DNA of 64,000 nucleotides from Sediminibacterium roseum (GTDB lineage: Bacteria > Bacteroidota > Bacteroidia > Chitinophagales > Chitinophagaceae). The notes beneath the pieces were generated by a model. The model was not told the DNA's origin, did not search any database, and worked only from the letters and a program-made list of their open reading frames with translations. The position numbers were made by a program, and so were the translations under genes. Shown piece after piece: positions 34,018-42,925 of this stretch. Numbering within the stretch: position 1 is the stretch's first letter; every line of letters starts with the position of its first letter. The stretch is from contig NZ_JAACJS010000015.1 in assembly GCF_009939005.1 (NCBI RefSeq), positions 1,490,325-1,554,324 on the forward strand, in the 5' to 3' direction.

Positions 34018-35808
34018 TCAAAGATGGTACCCGTCGTCTGCCACCAGCCTGTCTGAGATCCTTCTCCGGGCGTCTTTGGTGTTGAAAGGCTCTACTTTGG
34101 TAAACCGTTTCAGGCCAATGTGCATCATACGCAGCTCGTCGCCATCCGCAAAACTGTTCAGCGCATCTTTACCCGATTTATTGATGCGGTCCGCCGCGTC
34201 GTACAGGTAGGTGCGCATGATATCGGCCTGCAGGCTCACCGCCGCTTCCCCTTTGCTGTCTGCCAGTTTCATCACCCGCAGCAAGGCACTCTCGGCATTG
34301 AAGGTTTCCATCGCCATGTCTGCGATGTTCATCAGTATCTCCTGTTCTTTATCCAGCTGCATCATCAGTTTCTGCACGGCGGCGCCGGCAACCATGAGGA
34401 TGGCTTTCTTAAAGTTGACAATATATTTACGCTCTTTTGCAAAAGCGCCTTCGTCTTCCGACCCGAAATCAGGAATGCTCATCAGCTCCTTCTGCACATT
34501 CATTGCCGGCGTCATCAGGTCGAGCTTGCCTTTCATTGCGCGTTTCAAAACCATATCCACCGTAAGCAAACGGTTGATCTCATTGGTTCCTTCGTAAATG
34601 CGGTTGATGCGGCTGTCGCGGTATGCTTTCGAGATCAGGTACTCATCACTGAAACCGTTACCACCGTGTATCTGCACGCCTTCGTCTACCACGAAATCCA
34701 GCACCTCGCTTCCGTATACTTTCAAAATAGAACATTCGATCGCGTACTCTTCGGCGGCGCCAAGCAATGCTTCCGCAAATGTTTTTCCACCGGCAAGCAA
34801 CTCGTGTTCCTTATTATCGATCCAGCTCGCGGTCCTGAACAGTGCGCTCTCGCAAACCCACATACGCACGGCCATTTCGGCCATTTTGTGCCGGATCGCT
34901 CCGAACTTAGCGATTGGTAATTTGAACTGTTCCCGTGTTTTTGCATACTGGATAGAAATGGTTGCCGCCCGCTTGGATCCGCCCAACGCCGCCGCGCACA
35001 ATTTCAAACGGCCGATGTTGAGGATGTTGAATGCGATCAGGTGCCCCTTGCCAATTTCCCCCAACACATTTTCCACGGGCACCTTGCAATCCTGGAAATA
35101 CAACTGTACGGTAGATGATCCTTTGATCCCCATCTTGTGTTCTTCCGGCCCCTGGGTAAACCCTTCAAAACCCCGCTCCACGATAAAGCCCGTGAACTTA
35201 TCGCCATCTATTTTTGCAAACACCGTATATACATCGGCAAAACCACCGTTGGTGATCCAGCATTTCTGTCCGTTGAGGATGTAATGTTTCCCGTCTTCGC
35301 TCAGCCTTGCAGTTGTTTTTGCGCCCAGCGCATCGCTGCCGCTGTTCGGCTCCGTTAACCCGTAAGCACCTTTCCACTCGCCGGAAGCCAGTTTGGGAAT
35401 GTATTTCTCTTTCTGTGCATCTGTACCAAAATACAGGATCGGCAAAGAACCGATACCGGTATGCGCCGCAACGGCAACAGAAAACGAATGGCCCGCGCCC
35501 AATCCTTCGTTAACGATAGATGCAGTGATAAAATCTTTTCCCAACCCGCCATACTGTTCAGGGAAAGCGGTAGACAGCAGTCCCTGCTCTCCCGCTTTCT
35601 CCAGCAGCGACGGCATTAGCCCCGGCTCCAGTTTGTCGATACGGTCGATGATGGGCAGGACCTCTGTGTCGAGGAACTGCTTACACATATCCATCACCAT
35701 CGTCTGCTCTTCATTGAAGTCTTCAGGAATGAACGTTTCAAACGCATTACTTTCTTTGATCAACCACTCGCCGCCGTGCAGCGCATTGGTTTGTTTGGTG
35801 GGTTCCAT
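34018..35808 (-). CDS. Acyl-CoA dehydrogenase (long, VLCAD/ACAD9-like)
   Basis: 596 residues, about 200 longer than short/medium-chain enzymes. The FAD-dependent core is present (YGLTEPNSGSDALGA, ITNGGFADVYTVFAK, VQIHGGNGF) and the catalytic glutamate lies in IYEGTNEINR near residue 405. The extra C-terminal region matches the helical dimer domain of very-long-chain-type enzymes. It oxidises acyl-CoA in beta-oxidation, feeding electrons to ETF. A MarR gene 76 bases upstream in the same direction is the likely regulator; the chain-length range is inferred from size only. Confidence 0.93.
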   Translation of the reverse strand: MEPTKQTNALHGGEWLIKESNAFETFIPEDFNEEQTMVMDMCKQFLDTEVLPIIDRIDKLEPGLMPSLLEKAGEQGLLSTAFPEQYGGLGKDFITASIVNEGLGAGHSFSVAVAAHTGIGSLPILYFGTDAQKEKYIPKLASGEWKGAYGLTEPNSGSDALGAKTTARLSEDGKHYILNGQKCWITNGGFADVYTVFAKIDGDKFTGFIVERGFEGFTQGPEEHKMGIKGSSTVQLYFQDCKVPVENVLGEIGKGHLIAFNILNIGRLKLCAAALGGSKRAATISIQYAKTREQFKLPIAKFGAIRHKMAEMAVRMWVCESALFRTASWIDNKEHELLAGGKTFAEALLGAAEEYAIECSILKVYGSEVLDFVVDEGVQIHGGNGFSDEYLISKAYRDSRINRIYEGTNEINRLLTVDMVLKRAMKGKLDLMTPAMNVQKELMSIPDFGSEDEGAFAKERKYIVNFKKAILMVAGAAVQKLMMQLDKEQEILMNIADMAMETFNAESALLRVMKLADSKGEAAVSLQADIMRTYLYDAADRINKSGKDALNSFADGDELRMMHIGLKRFTKVEPFNTKDARRRISDRLVADDGYHL

Positions 35809-35884
35809 GGGTGGAAAAATTTATTATGTTATCAATTTGCCGGCACCGGATGGTGAACAATCGTTCATCATTCAGATTGACGAT

Positions 35885-36325
35885 CTATGTAAGATTATCA
35901 TACACTTTCTGAAAAACAACTTTCACCGTCTCAATATCATCCTTGTTCACTCCTACCAGCGCCTCGTTCATGGTTTGGTTGGCGAGATCGATGGTGAGAT
36001 CCTGCAGCTCTTTGGCGGCATCCGTCATACACACGAGGTTGATGCGGCGGTCCGTTTTAGACGGAACACGCTTTACCAGTTTTTGCTTCTCCAGGTTATC
36101 GATGAGCCGGGTAATGCTGGGCTTGTCGCGGAAGGTCCTGTTACACAGCTCCTGCTGGCTAAGACAATCTTCTTTCCACAAATGGTATAGAACGCTCCAT
36201 TGCTCGATGGTAATCTCAAGCCCGGCCTGCCGGAAATTCTTTTGCAAACGCCTCGCCACGGCAGTTGATGCCATGCCATTGATCACGCTGTACAGCTCAC
36301 CCCTTCTAAATTGGTTGTTTGGCAT
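35885..36325 (-). CDS. MarR-family transcriptional regulator
   Basis: 146 residues from the ATG at 36325 (a longer frame from 36379 would read over the operator). The winged-helix core contains ITIEQWSVLYHLWKEDCLSQ, RTFRDKPSITRLIDNLEKQK (recognition helix) and the wing VPSKTDRRINLV with the conserved Asp-Arg pair. MarR proteins repress neighbouring genes until a phenolic or lipid-like ligand binds. It lies upstream of the acyl-CoA dehydrogenase and divergent from an alpha/beta hydrolase, both plausible targets. Confidence 0.92.
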   Translation of the reverse strand: MPNNQFRRGELYSVINGMASTAVARRLQKNFRQAGLEITIEQWSVLYHLWKEDCLSQQELCNRTFRDKPSITRLIDNLEKQKLVKRVPSKTDRRINLVCMTDAAKELQDLTIDLANQTMNEALVGVNKDDIETVKVVFQKVYDNLT

Positions 36326-36329
36326 ATAG

Positions 36330-36345
36330 TTAGTTATGCAACTAA
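36330..36345. promoter_or_regulatory. Probable MarR operator
   Basis: TTAGTT-ATGC-AACTAA is an inverted repeat with 6-base arms located 5 bases upstream of the marR ATG, in the region shared with the divergent hydrolase gene. The sequence is of the TAGTTGCATAACTA kind known for MarR-family operators. Confidence 0.65.
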
Positions 36346-36403
36346 TTTCAAAATAAGTTCGTTTCTTTGATATTACCAAGAATAAACCCTTAAAAGTTCA
36401 ACC

Positions 36404-37210
36404 GTGGCGGCAGAATCTTTTTACATCACCCATGGCCATTCGCGCATTCACTACCTGCGGATGGGAACAGGCGCCGAATGGCTGTTATGCTTTCATGGGT
36501 ATGGCGAAAACGCCGATTCGTTCCGGTTGCTGGAACCCGCACTGGGCGCGCGTTTCACCATCATCGCCATCGATCTCCCTTTTCATGGCAAAACAATATG
36601 GAACGATGAACTGCTCTTCACGCCGGAAAGCCTGGTTGGGCTGATCAACCTGGTCAAACCCAAAAAACTGCCCATGCACCTGCTCGGCTACAGCATGGGT
36701 GGAAGAATTGCGATGCAGCTGGTGCAATTGATACCGGAACAGGTCGGGAAGCTGGTGTTGATCGCGCCCGACGGGTTCCACAAAAACAAATGGCAGTGGA
36801 TCGCCACAAGAACAAAAGCGGGCAGCCGTTTGTTCCGGTACTTCATGCATCGTCCGGCGGCTGTTCTTGCATTGACAGACCGGGCGGCGAAGTTTGGATT
36901 GTACAGCAAGAGCCTTCAAAAATTCATACATTATTATCTTGATGATGCGGAGCAACGCCTTTCGCTGTACCGCCGCTGGACCACCCTTCGCGGGTTTCGT
37001 GCCCGCAAGGTTTTGCTGCGGCAGATTGTTGTCGCGCACAAGATCCCCGTGCGTTTGTTGTTTGGAAAACACGACCACGTGATCCTGTCGAAACACGCAT
37101 CCACATTTGCCAACAGCAATCCTTTGATCGAACTAAAAGTGATTGAAGCCGGCCACCAATTACTGAAACAGAAATACCTGCCGCAGATCCTGGACGCCAT
37201 TACGGGTTGA
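36404..37210 (+). CDS. Alpha/beta hydrolase
   Basis: 268 residues from a GTG start. The oxyanion loop is CFHGYGENADSF, the serine elbow LLGYSMGGRIA (GYSMG near residue 97), the acid FGKHDHVI and the base AGHQLL. No signal peptide is present, so the enzyme is cytoplasmic. It could hydrolyse esters or thioesters. A MarR operator sits in the divergent intergenic region, hinting at shared control with the acyl-CoA dehydrogenase. The substrate is unknown. Its stop overlaps a possible TTG start of the glycosyltransferase frame. Confidence 0.85.
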   Translation: MAAESFYITHGHSRIHYLRMGTGAEWLLCFHGYGENADSFRLLEPALGARFTIIAIDLPFHGKTIWNDELLFTPESLVGLINLVKPKKLPMHLLGYSMGGRIAMQLVQLIPEQVGKLVLIAPDGFHKNKWQWIATRTKAGSRLFRYFMHRPAAVLALTDRAAKFGLYSKSLQKFIHYYLDDAEQRLSLYRRWTTLRGFRARKVLLRQIVVAHKIPVRLLFGKHDHVILSKHASTFANSNPLIELKVIEAGHQLLKQKYLPQILDAITG

Positions 37211-37269
37211 AAGATCTGAACCGTTGTCTTTCACATGTACAATACACCCCCGGCAAACGGCCCGTTCCC

Positions 37270-37277
37270 TATCTTTG
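37270..37277 (+). promoter_or_regulatory. -7 box before the glycosyltransferase
   Basis: TATCTTTG matches TAnnTTTG exactly and ends 4 bases before the ATG at 37282, compatible with a leaderless message. Confidence 0.5.
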
Positions 37278-37281
37278 GCCT

Positions 37282-38427
37282 ATGTATTGGATCGTCGTAC
37301 TTATCACATCCATCCTCCTGCTCGCTTATTGCCTGCTGATCCTGCTGTACAGGCAATGGTTCCTGAGGTTGCCGCTGTTTCAAAAAGAGGCCGATGACCC
37401 CGTCACAAAATTCTCCATCATCATTCCCGCACGGAACGAGGAACACAACATCGCGCAGTGCCTCAACAATGTGCTTGGGCAAAATTATCCCGCCCGGTTG
37501 TATGAGGTCATTGTGATCAACGATCATTCAACGGACCGCACAGAAGAGATCATCAGATCATACCAGCAAACACATACCAACCTACGATTATTAAACCTTG
37601 CCGACCATATCGACGGCAGGAAACTGAACGCCTACAAGAAAAAAGCCATCGAATTCGCCATCGCGCAGAGCAATGGCAACTGGATCGTTACCACCGATGC
37701 AGACTGCACAATGGGCACGCAGTGGCTGAACAGGTTTGATGCATTCATCCGGCAGAACGATCCTGTTTTTATTGCCGCGCCTGTGATGTTTACAAGCGAT
37801 GGTTCTTTCCTGCAAAACTTCCAGCTGCTCGATTTCATAAGCCTGCAGGGCATTACCGCCGCGGCGGTTTCTGCAGGTTACCACACCATGTGCAACGGCG
37901 CAAACATAGCATACCGCAAAGATGTGTTCTATGAAGCAGGGCAGTTCAGGGGCATTGATGATGTGGCAAGTGGTGATGATATGTTGCTGATGTATAAGAT
38001 CAAACAGAAATACCCCGCAAGAATGGGCTACCTCTTTGCGCGCGAATCGGTTGTGTTAACGGAGCCGATGAAAGACTGGAAAAGCTTTCTCAACCAGCGC
38101 ATCCGCTGGGCAAGCAAAACAGGGAGCTACCAGGACAAAGGCATATTCTGGACGCTGGCGCTGGTGTACGGCGTAAATTTTTTATTACTGGTATTGCTGG
38201 CCTGGTCGCCTTTTGTAGAAAAGGGTTTTAACAACTGGCTGTTGTTATTGCTCGCAAAAACATTGATCGAGCTGGGTTTTATGATTCCTGTTGCAAAATT
38301 TTACAGGCAAACGGGCGTGCTGGCATGGTTTCCCGTGATGCAGGTATTTCATATGCTTTATACGGTAGTGGCCGGATGGCTGGGTAAATTCGGTACGTAC
38401 CAATGGAAGGGGAGAACGGTCCGGTAA
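37282..38427 (+). CDS. Family 2 glycosyltransferase, membrane-bound
   Basis: 381 residues. An N-terminal helix (VVLITSILLLAYCLLILLY) precedes the GT-A domain: FSIIIPARNEEHNI, VIVINDHSTDRT, TDADCTMG (DxD) and the QRIRWASKTG motif of processive-type enzymes. Two or three helices follow at the C-terminus. It transfers sugars from a nucleotide donor, possibly to a polysaccharide or lipid. A TTG at 37207 would extend it by 25 residues and overlap the previous stop; the ATG at 37282 is favoured by the -7 box. Confidence 0.87.
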   Translation: MYWIVVLITSILLLAYCLLILLYRQWFLRLPLFQKEADDPVTKFSIIIPARNEEHNIAQCLNNVLGQNYPARLYEVIVINDHSTDRTEEIIRSYQQTHTNLRLLNLADHIDGRKLNAYKKKAIEFAIAQSNGNWIVTTDADCTMGTQWLNRFDAFIRQNDPVFIAAPVMFTSDGSFLQNFQLLDFISLQGITAAAVSAGYHTMCNGANIAYRKDVFYEAGQFRGIDDVASGDDMLLMYKIKQKYPARMGYLFARESVVLTEPMKDWKSFLNQRIRWASKTGSYQDKGIFWTLALVYGVNFLLLVLLAWSPFVEKGFNNWLLLLLAKTLIELGFMIPVAKFYRQTGVLAWFPVMQVFHMLYTVVAGWLGKFGTYQWKGRTVR

Positions 38428-38428
38428 A

Positions 38429-38518
38429 TCAGTTGGTGTCTTCTCCAGGCCACCAGGCGTAGATCATGAGAGGAACAAGGGCAATGAGTGACAACAGGAA
38501 AGAAAATAGCTTTCTCAT
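38429..38518 (-). CDS. Possible 29-residue single-span membrane protein
   Basis: An open frame on the minus strand reads MRKLFSFLLSLIALVPLMI and continues to a WWPGEDTN end before a TGA at 38431-38429. It has a positively charged start, one hydrophobic helix of about 17 residues and a short polar tail, as in genuine small membrane proteins. It lies in a 204-base gap between two plus-strand genes. No family is recognised, and such a frame could arise by chance. Confidence 0.3.
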   Translation of the reverse strand: MRKLFSFLLSLIALVPLMIYAWWPGEDTN

Positions 38519-38631
38519 GGAATTGGTTTTTATATTGATACTTAAGAGCTCACAAACGTTTAACCAGAATCAGGTTATTCGGTAGAAAATCTGATCTGTT
38601 CGGTGAACACATTATTTCTTAATTTTCAGGC

Positions 38632-39711
38632 GTGGCAACACTCAACAGATCCCCCTTTCTCAAACGCTTATTCAAAAACAAAGGCGCATTCTTTGGATTG
38701 ATCCTGATTATTGTGAGTTTGCTGCTTGCACTGCTGTGTTATTTTATCGCACCCGACACTTCGCCCAATGCCAACCGCATGATCCCGGAGATCGGAAGTA
38801 AAAAACCGGGCTTTACCACTTTGTTGCTGCGTACCAAAAGAGATAAAACAGTAGCCAAAACAGGGTTCTTCAAACAACTGTTGAACGGGGCGGAAGAGTC
38901 TTATCAATATGTGCCCGTTACTGCCTATACGGTGGTTAAAGACAGTATCGTGTTCCAGAAATATGTGGACGAAGGGATCACCGAAAGAAGATCGATCCCG
39001 CTTTCACTCGCGGGCGATCCACCCGTGGTCAAAACAAAATATTACCTCGGCACCGACAAATTCGGCCGCGATATACTCAGCCGGCTACTGATCGGTGTGC
39101 GTGTCAGCCTGAGTGTAGGATTGATCGCCGTACTGATCTCCCTCACCATCGGCATCCTGCTCGGCGCCATCGCAGGCTATTTCAAAGGATGGGTTGACGA
39201 TGTGATCATGTGGTTCATCAACGTGATCTGGAGCATCCCCACCCTGCTGCTCGTATTTGCCATCACACTGGCGCTGGGGAAAGGCTTCTGGCAGGTATTT
39301 ATTGCTGTAGGACTCACCATGTGGGTGAACGTTGCCAGGCTCGTGCGCGGACAGGTACTCGCCGTTCGCGAGCTGGAATACATTGAAGCAACACGCGCAT
39401 TGGGCTACTCGCACACAAGGGCCATTTTCAGGCACATACTTCCAAACATACTCGGTCCCGTAATGGTGATCGCCGCAAGCAATTTTGCATCCGCCATCGT
39501 TATCGAAGCAGGATTGAGTTTTCTCGGCGTTGGCGTTCAGCCGCCACAACCAAGCTGGGGCCTGATGATAAAGGAGAATTACAATTTCATCATCACCCAC
39601 AATCCCATGCTCGCACTTGCACCCGGTATAGCGATCATGCTGCTGGTACTCGCATTCAACCTCCTGGGAAATGGATTGAGGGATGCTTTGAATGTAAGAG
39701 GAAAGATCTAA
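38632..39711 (+). CDS. Oligopeptide/dipeptide ABC transporter permease (OppC/DppC-like)
   Basis: 359 residues from a GTG start. The N-terminal KNKGAFFGLILIIVSLLLAL helix is the OppC_N type, and the transmembrane domain includes the EAA loop (EYIEATRALGYSHTRAIFRHILPN). YYLGTDKFGRDILSRLLIG before it is typical of the family. An extra extracytoplasmic stretch of about 90 residues sits between the first helix and that motif. Partner permease, ATPase and binding-protein genes are absent nearby, unlike in most operons of this type. Confidence 0.9.
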   Translation: MATLNRSPFLKRLFKNKGAFFGLILIIVSLLLALLCYFIAPDTSPNANRMIPEIGSKKPGFTTLLLRTKRDKTVAKTGFFKQLLNGAEESYQYVPVTAYTVVKDSIVFQKYVDEGITERRSIPLSLAGDPPVVKTKYYLGTDKFGRDILSRLLIGVRVSLSVGLIAVLISLTIGILLGAIAGYFKGWVDDVIMWFINVIWSIPTLLLVFAITLALGKGFWQVFIAVGLTMWVNVARLVRGQVLAVRELEYIEATRALGYSHTRAIFRHILPNILGPVMVIAASNFASAIVIEAGLSFLGVGVQPPQPSWGLMIKENYNFIITHNPMLALAPGIAIMLLVLAFNLLGNGLRDALNVRGKI

Positions 39712-39774
39712 TGCCTACGCATTCAAAATAAAGACTAAGAAAAAAAATACAACCAAGGCTGAATGCAACTTGCA

Positions 39775-41223
39775 TCATTGATCCGCGGGTTGCTGCGCTG
39801 CGGCCTTCTTTTCCAAAAGGATGATCAGCCCCAGGCACAGCCAGAACAGGCTCCCGATCTTATCCGTTTCTATCATATCACTCAGGCTGTTTACAACACC
39901 GATCATAACCAATATTGAACCGATGGCAAGAGCGATGGTCCTGTAAAATTCATCTTTGATCCTATGATACAATTGCTGCACACGCAGCAACATGGCAAAA
40001 AACAAGGTACAGAAAAAAGCAAGCCCTGCAACACCCTGCTCCAGCGCAGTAAGCAGGAAATAATTGTGAACGGTGGAATGTTCTTTGTTGTCGCTCACCC
40101 ATGTCTCAAAACTGCTTACGGTATAAGGCTTGTAATGGGAATAAAAACCATTGGGGCCAAAACCCGTAACCGGCCGTTCGGCAAGCATTCTTGCGCCTGC
40201 AACCCAACGGTAAAACCTTTCGGCGGTAGAAACATCTTTCATGTCGACGGTTGCCTGGAGGTGTTCACTAAAATCGGTATGAAAAACGGTGCGGTCGTGG
40301 TCAGGCGCAAACCGCAGGTAGTTCTTATCTGTTGCCAGCCAAACCGTGGATACCAATACAACTGTCAGGGCAGCCACCACTACGATGTTCATCCATCTTC
40401 CCCTGATCACCCAAACCGCTGAAATACCCGCCAGCAAAGCGATCCACGCGCCGCGCGAATAGGCGAACAGCAAACCCGCAAGACCGATGGCGATACCAGA
40501 TAGGATCCATTTTCTTCTCCGATCACCCGCCGGTGTAAGTTTCCAGGCGCACCAGGCAACGGGTAAAAGACAAACCAGCATGGAAGAATAATTCACATGG
40601 TTGCGGAAGAAAGGCGCCATTGCTTTTTTAACGTCCGCAAAAGAAAAACGGTACAGCGATTGACGAACGAGCACCTGGATCACAACAAAAAGCATTGGCA
40701 GCAGGAAACACAATGCCAGCTTCCTGAAATCTTTTTTTTCTTCAAGCAATACCTGGGGTAAAACCACGAGCGGGATGATGTACCATGTTTTTGCAAGCAG
40801 GTATTTTACCGACAACAACGGCTCCGAAGAATAAAAACAGGTAACCAGTATCCACAGCAAATGGATCACCAACAGCAGAAACAAACTGCTTCTCAACAAA
40901 GCGCGCGGAAACCAGGATGGCTGGTGAATGGTTTTTACGGCCACAAGTGCCGCCAGCAGCACCAGTAAAATTTCATCCGGGAAATCAATGCCCAGTTGCG
41001 GAGTAATGTTCAGTTCGGTAGACAACGGCAATGCGATGCACAACAGCCAGAATATTTTTTGCGGCCCAACAACCAACCACTCGTACAATAAAGGAAACAG
41101 CACCCAGCCAAAAGGGATCAGCATGAACAAGGGTTGCCAGCAGGCAACGGCAACAATGCCACAGGCCAAAAAAATAAAAACCGGTAGGGCCGCTTTTCTA
41201 TATGAGGCGCTGTTGGTGAGCAT
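39775..41223 (-). CDS. O-antigen ligase/Wzy polymerase-like membrane protein
   Basis: 482 residues from the ATG at 41223, 1 base after the stop of the upstream Wzz-like gene. About 11 hydrophobic segments are present with a large periplasmic loop (residues ~290-400) containing WVAGARMLAERPVTGFGPNGFYSHY and EHSTVHNYFLLTALEQGVAG, the Wzy_C/ligase signature with its conserved HNxxL region. It joins or transfers polysaccharide units at the periplasmic face. The tandem Wzz-like gene supports a role in surface polysaccharide length control. Confidence 0.87.
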   Translation of the reverse strand: MLTNSASYRKAALPVFIFLACGIVAVACWQPLFMLIPFGWVLFPLLYEWLVVGPQKIFWLLCIALPLSTELNITPQLGIDFPDEILLVLLAALVAVKTIHQPSWFPRALLRSSLFLLLVIHLLWILVTCFYSSEPLLSVKYLLAKTWYIIPLVVLPQVLLEEKKDFRKLALCFLLPMLFVVIQVLVRQSLYRFSFADVKKAMAPFFRNHVNYSSMLVCLLPVAWCAWKLTPAGDRRRKWILSGIAIGLAGLLFAYSRGAWIALLAGISAVWVIRGRWMNIVVVAALTVVLVSTVWLATDKNYLRFAPDHDRTVFHTDFSEHLQATVDMKDVSTAERFYRWVAGARMLAERPVTGFGPNGFYSHYKPYTVSSFETWVSDNKEHSTVHNYFLLTALEQGVAGLAFFCTLFFAMLLRVQQLYHRIKDEFYRTIALAIGSILVMIGVVNSLSDMIETDKIGSLFWLCLGLIILLEKKAAAQQPADQ

Positions 41224-41224
41224 A

Positions 41225-42088
41225 TCAGGAAACAGTTTTCCGGTCGCTGACCAAAACAACAATACATGCGAACACGAACGCGAGCAATGCGGCGGCGATG
41301 ATCACCGCGGGTTTGTCGGGCCGCTGTGCAAAAGCCGCTGGCGATGCTGGTTCCAGCACATACAACAAAGGAGGTAAAGTTTGGGATGCGAGTTTAAATT
41401 CGTCCGACACCTTGCTGAACGATTGTATGCGGTCGTAAAGTTGCTGCAGGCGCAAGGGCCCGGTACTTTCCGTTTTCACTTTTTTTGCGCTGTCGAGAAC
41501 AGTTGCGTATTCTTTTTGCATGACCGACAAGGTGCTGTCGAATTTTTCGATCTGCTGGTTGTAATTGCTGCGCCAGATCTGTGTGCCGGTTTGCTGAACA
41601 ATATCAACCAGGCGGTTTACCAGGTCGGCAGATAGCTTTTTATCTTTTGTCCAGGCAATGACCTGCAACTGCCCCTGTTCTGTTTTCTGCAATGAAATAT
41701 TTTTCTTTAGGCAGATGGATGCTTTTTTCCTGAGTACAGCACTATCGTCGTTCTTGAGTTTATAATAACTCACAAGAGCAAACTCATCCACCAATTGCAG
41801 GAAAGTGGTGTCGCGCTCTGCAATGCCCTGTATGCGGTCAAGATCATCGCCCGAACCAAAATAGGAGTAGAGGCCATTGATGTTCTGGTTGAACAGCCTG
41901 CCTTTGTCGGCAAGCGTTGTGTTGGCCGAAACGATGGTTGCAGCAGAGCGGAAATATTTCGGCACAACAAAAACCGTGATGGCAGCGACCAGGACGCAAA
42001 CCACCACGAATGCAAGAATGAATTTCCATCGACGCAGCAGTACGGCGCTTGTGGTGATAAGGTTGAACGAAGAGGTTTGCATGTTCAT
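41225..42088 (-). CDS. Wzz/chain-length-determinant-like membrane protein
   Basis: 287 residues with two end helices: FILAFVVVCVLVAAITVFVV near residue 24 and AVIIAAALLAFVFACIVVLV at the C-terminus. Between them lies a mainly helical periplasmic domain with coiled-coil character (NYNQQIEKFDSTLSVMQKEY), as in polysaccharide co-polymerases. There is no tyrosine-kinase domain. It should set polysaccharide chain length with the Wzy-like protein encoded 1 base downstream. Confidence 0.83.
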   Translation of the reverse strand: MNMQTSSFNLITTSAVLLRRWKFILAFVVVCVLVAAITVFVVPKYFRSAATIVSANTTLADKGRLFNQNINGLYSYFGSGDDLDRIQGIAERDTTFLQLVDEFALVSYYKLKNDDSAVLRKKASICLKKNISLQKTEQGQLQVIAWTKDKKLSADLVNRLVDIVQQTGTQIWRSNYNQQIEKFDSTLSVMQKEYATVLDSAKKVKTESTGPLRLQQLYDRIQSFSKVSDEFKLASQTLPPLLYVLEPASPAAFAQRPDKPAVIIAAALLAFVFACIVVLVSDRKTVS

Positions 42089-42109
42089 TGAAAATACAAT
42101 TTATTTGGC

Positions 42110-42583
42110 TCAGGATTGCGCGGCAACCACCACGTTTCTGTCGAGGCTCTCTTCGAGCGAGATGAATGTTTCTGTGCGTTCGATTCCTTTGATCTTCTGC
42201 AGCTCGTCGTGAAGCACAAACCGGAGTTCCTGGATGTCTTTGCAAACGATCTCGGCAAACATGCTGTAGTTGCCGGTGGTGTAGTTGAGGCGAACGATCT
42301 GGGGGATCTTCTTGAGTTCTTTGGCCACGCTGTCGTACAAAGAACTTTTTTCCAGGTAAACGCCGATAAAGGCGATCACATCGTAGCCGAGGGATTTGAG
42401 ATCCACCGATAATTTTTTACCTTTAACGACTTTGAGTTCTTCGAGTTTCTTGATGCGTACGTGAATGGTACCGCCTGATACGAAGAGTTTTTTACCGAGA
42501 TCGGCGTAGGATATTTCCGCATCTTCCATCATTTCCTGGATGATCTGGAAATCCAATTTGTCAAGATTCAATTTGCCCGCCAT
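42110..42583 (-). CDS. Lrp/AsnC-family transcriptional regulator
   Basis: 157 residues. The N-terminal helix-turn-helix is LDKLDFQIIQEMMEDAEISY followed by VSGGTIHVRIKKLEELKVV, and the C-terminal ligand (RAM) domain runs from about residue 65 (GVYLEKSSLYDSVAKELKK, YTTGNYSMFAEIVCKDIQEL). Lrp-type proteins form octamers that bind AT-rich repeats and respond to amino acids. A dyad in its AT-rich upstream region suggests autoregulation. It precedes the Wzz/Wzy genes by 21 bases, so they may share a transcript. Confidence 0.93.
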   Translation of the reverse strand: MAGKLNLDKLDFQIIQEMMEDAEISYADLGKKLFVSGGTIHVRIKKLEELKVVKGKKLSVDLKSLGYDVIAFIGVYLEKSSLYDSVAKELKKIPQIVRLNYTTGNYSMFAEIVCKDIQELRFVLHDELQKIKGIERTETFISLEESLDRNVVVAAQS

Positions 42584-42611
42584 TTTTTATTCTATTTTTA
42601 AATATTATCTA

Positions 42612-42634
42612 ATACAATAACAATATTATTGTAT
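42612..42634. promoter_or_regulatory. AT-rich dyad upstream of the lrp gene
   Basis: ATACAATAA-CAATA-TTATTGTAT has perfect 9-base arms and lies 28 bases upstream of the lrp ATG in a strongly AT-rich stretch (about 42584-42700). Likely an autoregulatory Lrp site. Confidence 0.5.
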
Positions 42635-42735
42635 AATTTCTATATTATCAAAATATTTGTTGAATATTTTACAACAAACCGATCTTTTGCCGTAATATTG
42701 TATTGTCAAGCAGCAACGACGTAGTTCTTATATAC

Positions 42736-42907
42736 TGTGGGGTGATGAAATTTTTGGCAGACATGCCCCCTTGTCTCGGGGGTGGGGATAACAGGATAAA
42801 CGTAGTGTAGAGCCGTTCCGGCTTTCGGGTTGGGGCGACCAGGGTCGACCACTGAACTTTGCGCTATAGCTAACTGCCTCGTGGAGGTTCGATCCCTCCC
42901 CCTACAG
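42736..42907 (+). ncRNA. Novel tRNA-like RNA with a ~100-nt insertion at the variable-arm position
   Basis: TGTGGGG (42736-42742) pairs with CCCTACA (42900-42906) as a 7-bp acceptor stem (one G-T pair), with G as discriminator and no encoded CCA. Base pair C42735-G42907 could extend it. The T arm is canonical: GGAGG, loop TTCGATC, CCTCC (42883-42899). A class-II-like D arm follows the acceptor strand: TG, ATG, a loop with TTGGCAGA, CAT. An anticodon-like stem CCCCC/GGGGG (42766-42770/42778-42782) has loop TTGTCTC; triplet GTC is followed by a pyrimidine, unusual for a tRNA. 42783-42882 form an extra domain with candidate hairpins AGCCG/CGGCT and AGTG/CACT. Confidence 0.55.
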
Positions 42908-42925
42908 CTTTTAACAAGCAATCGT

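Noticed and set aside
42783..42882. Group I intron in a tRNA gene, or an I-SceI-like site (15 of 18 bases) at 42783-42800
   Set aside because: No conserved group I core elements were recognised, and the insertion is not in the anticodon loop. The I-SceI likeness is probably chance.
42736..42907. tmRNA interpretation of the RNA at 42736-42907
   Set aside because: At ~172 nt it is far too short, it has an anticodon-type arm and a D stem, and the acceptor lacks the G3-U70 pair for alanylation. An N-F-A-L-stop string at 42855-42869 is probably chance.
42706..42921. Minus-strand 71-residue open frame across the tRNA-like RNA
   Set aside because: It overlaps the structured RNA, shows no family feature and reads opposite the strong plus-strand terminator.
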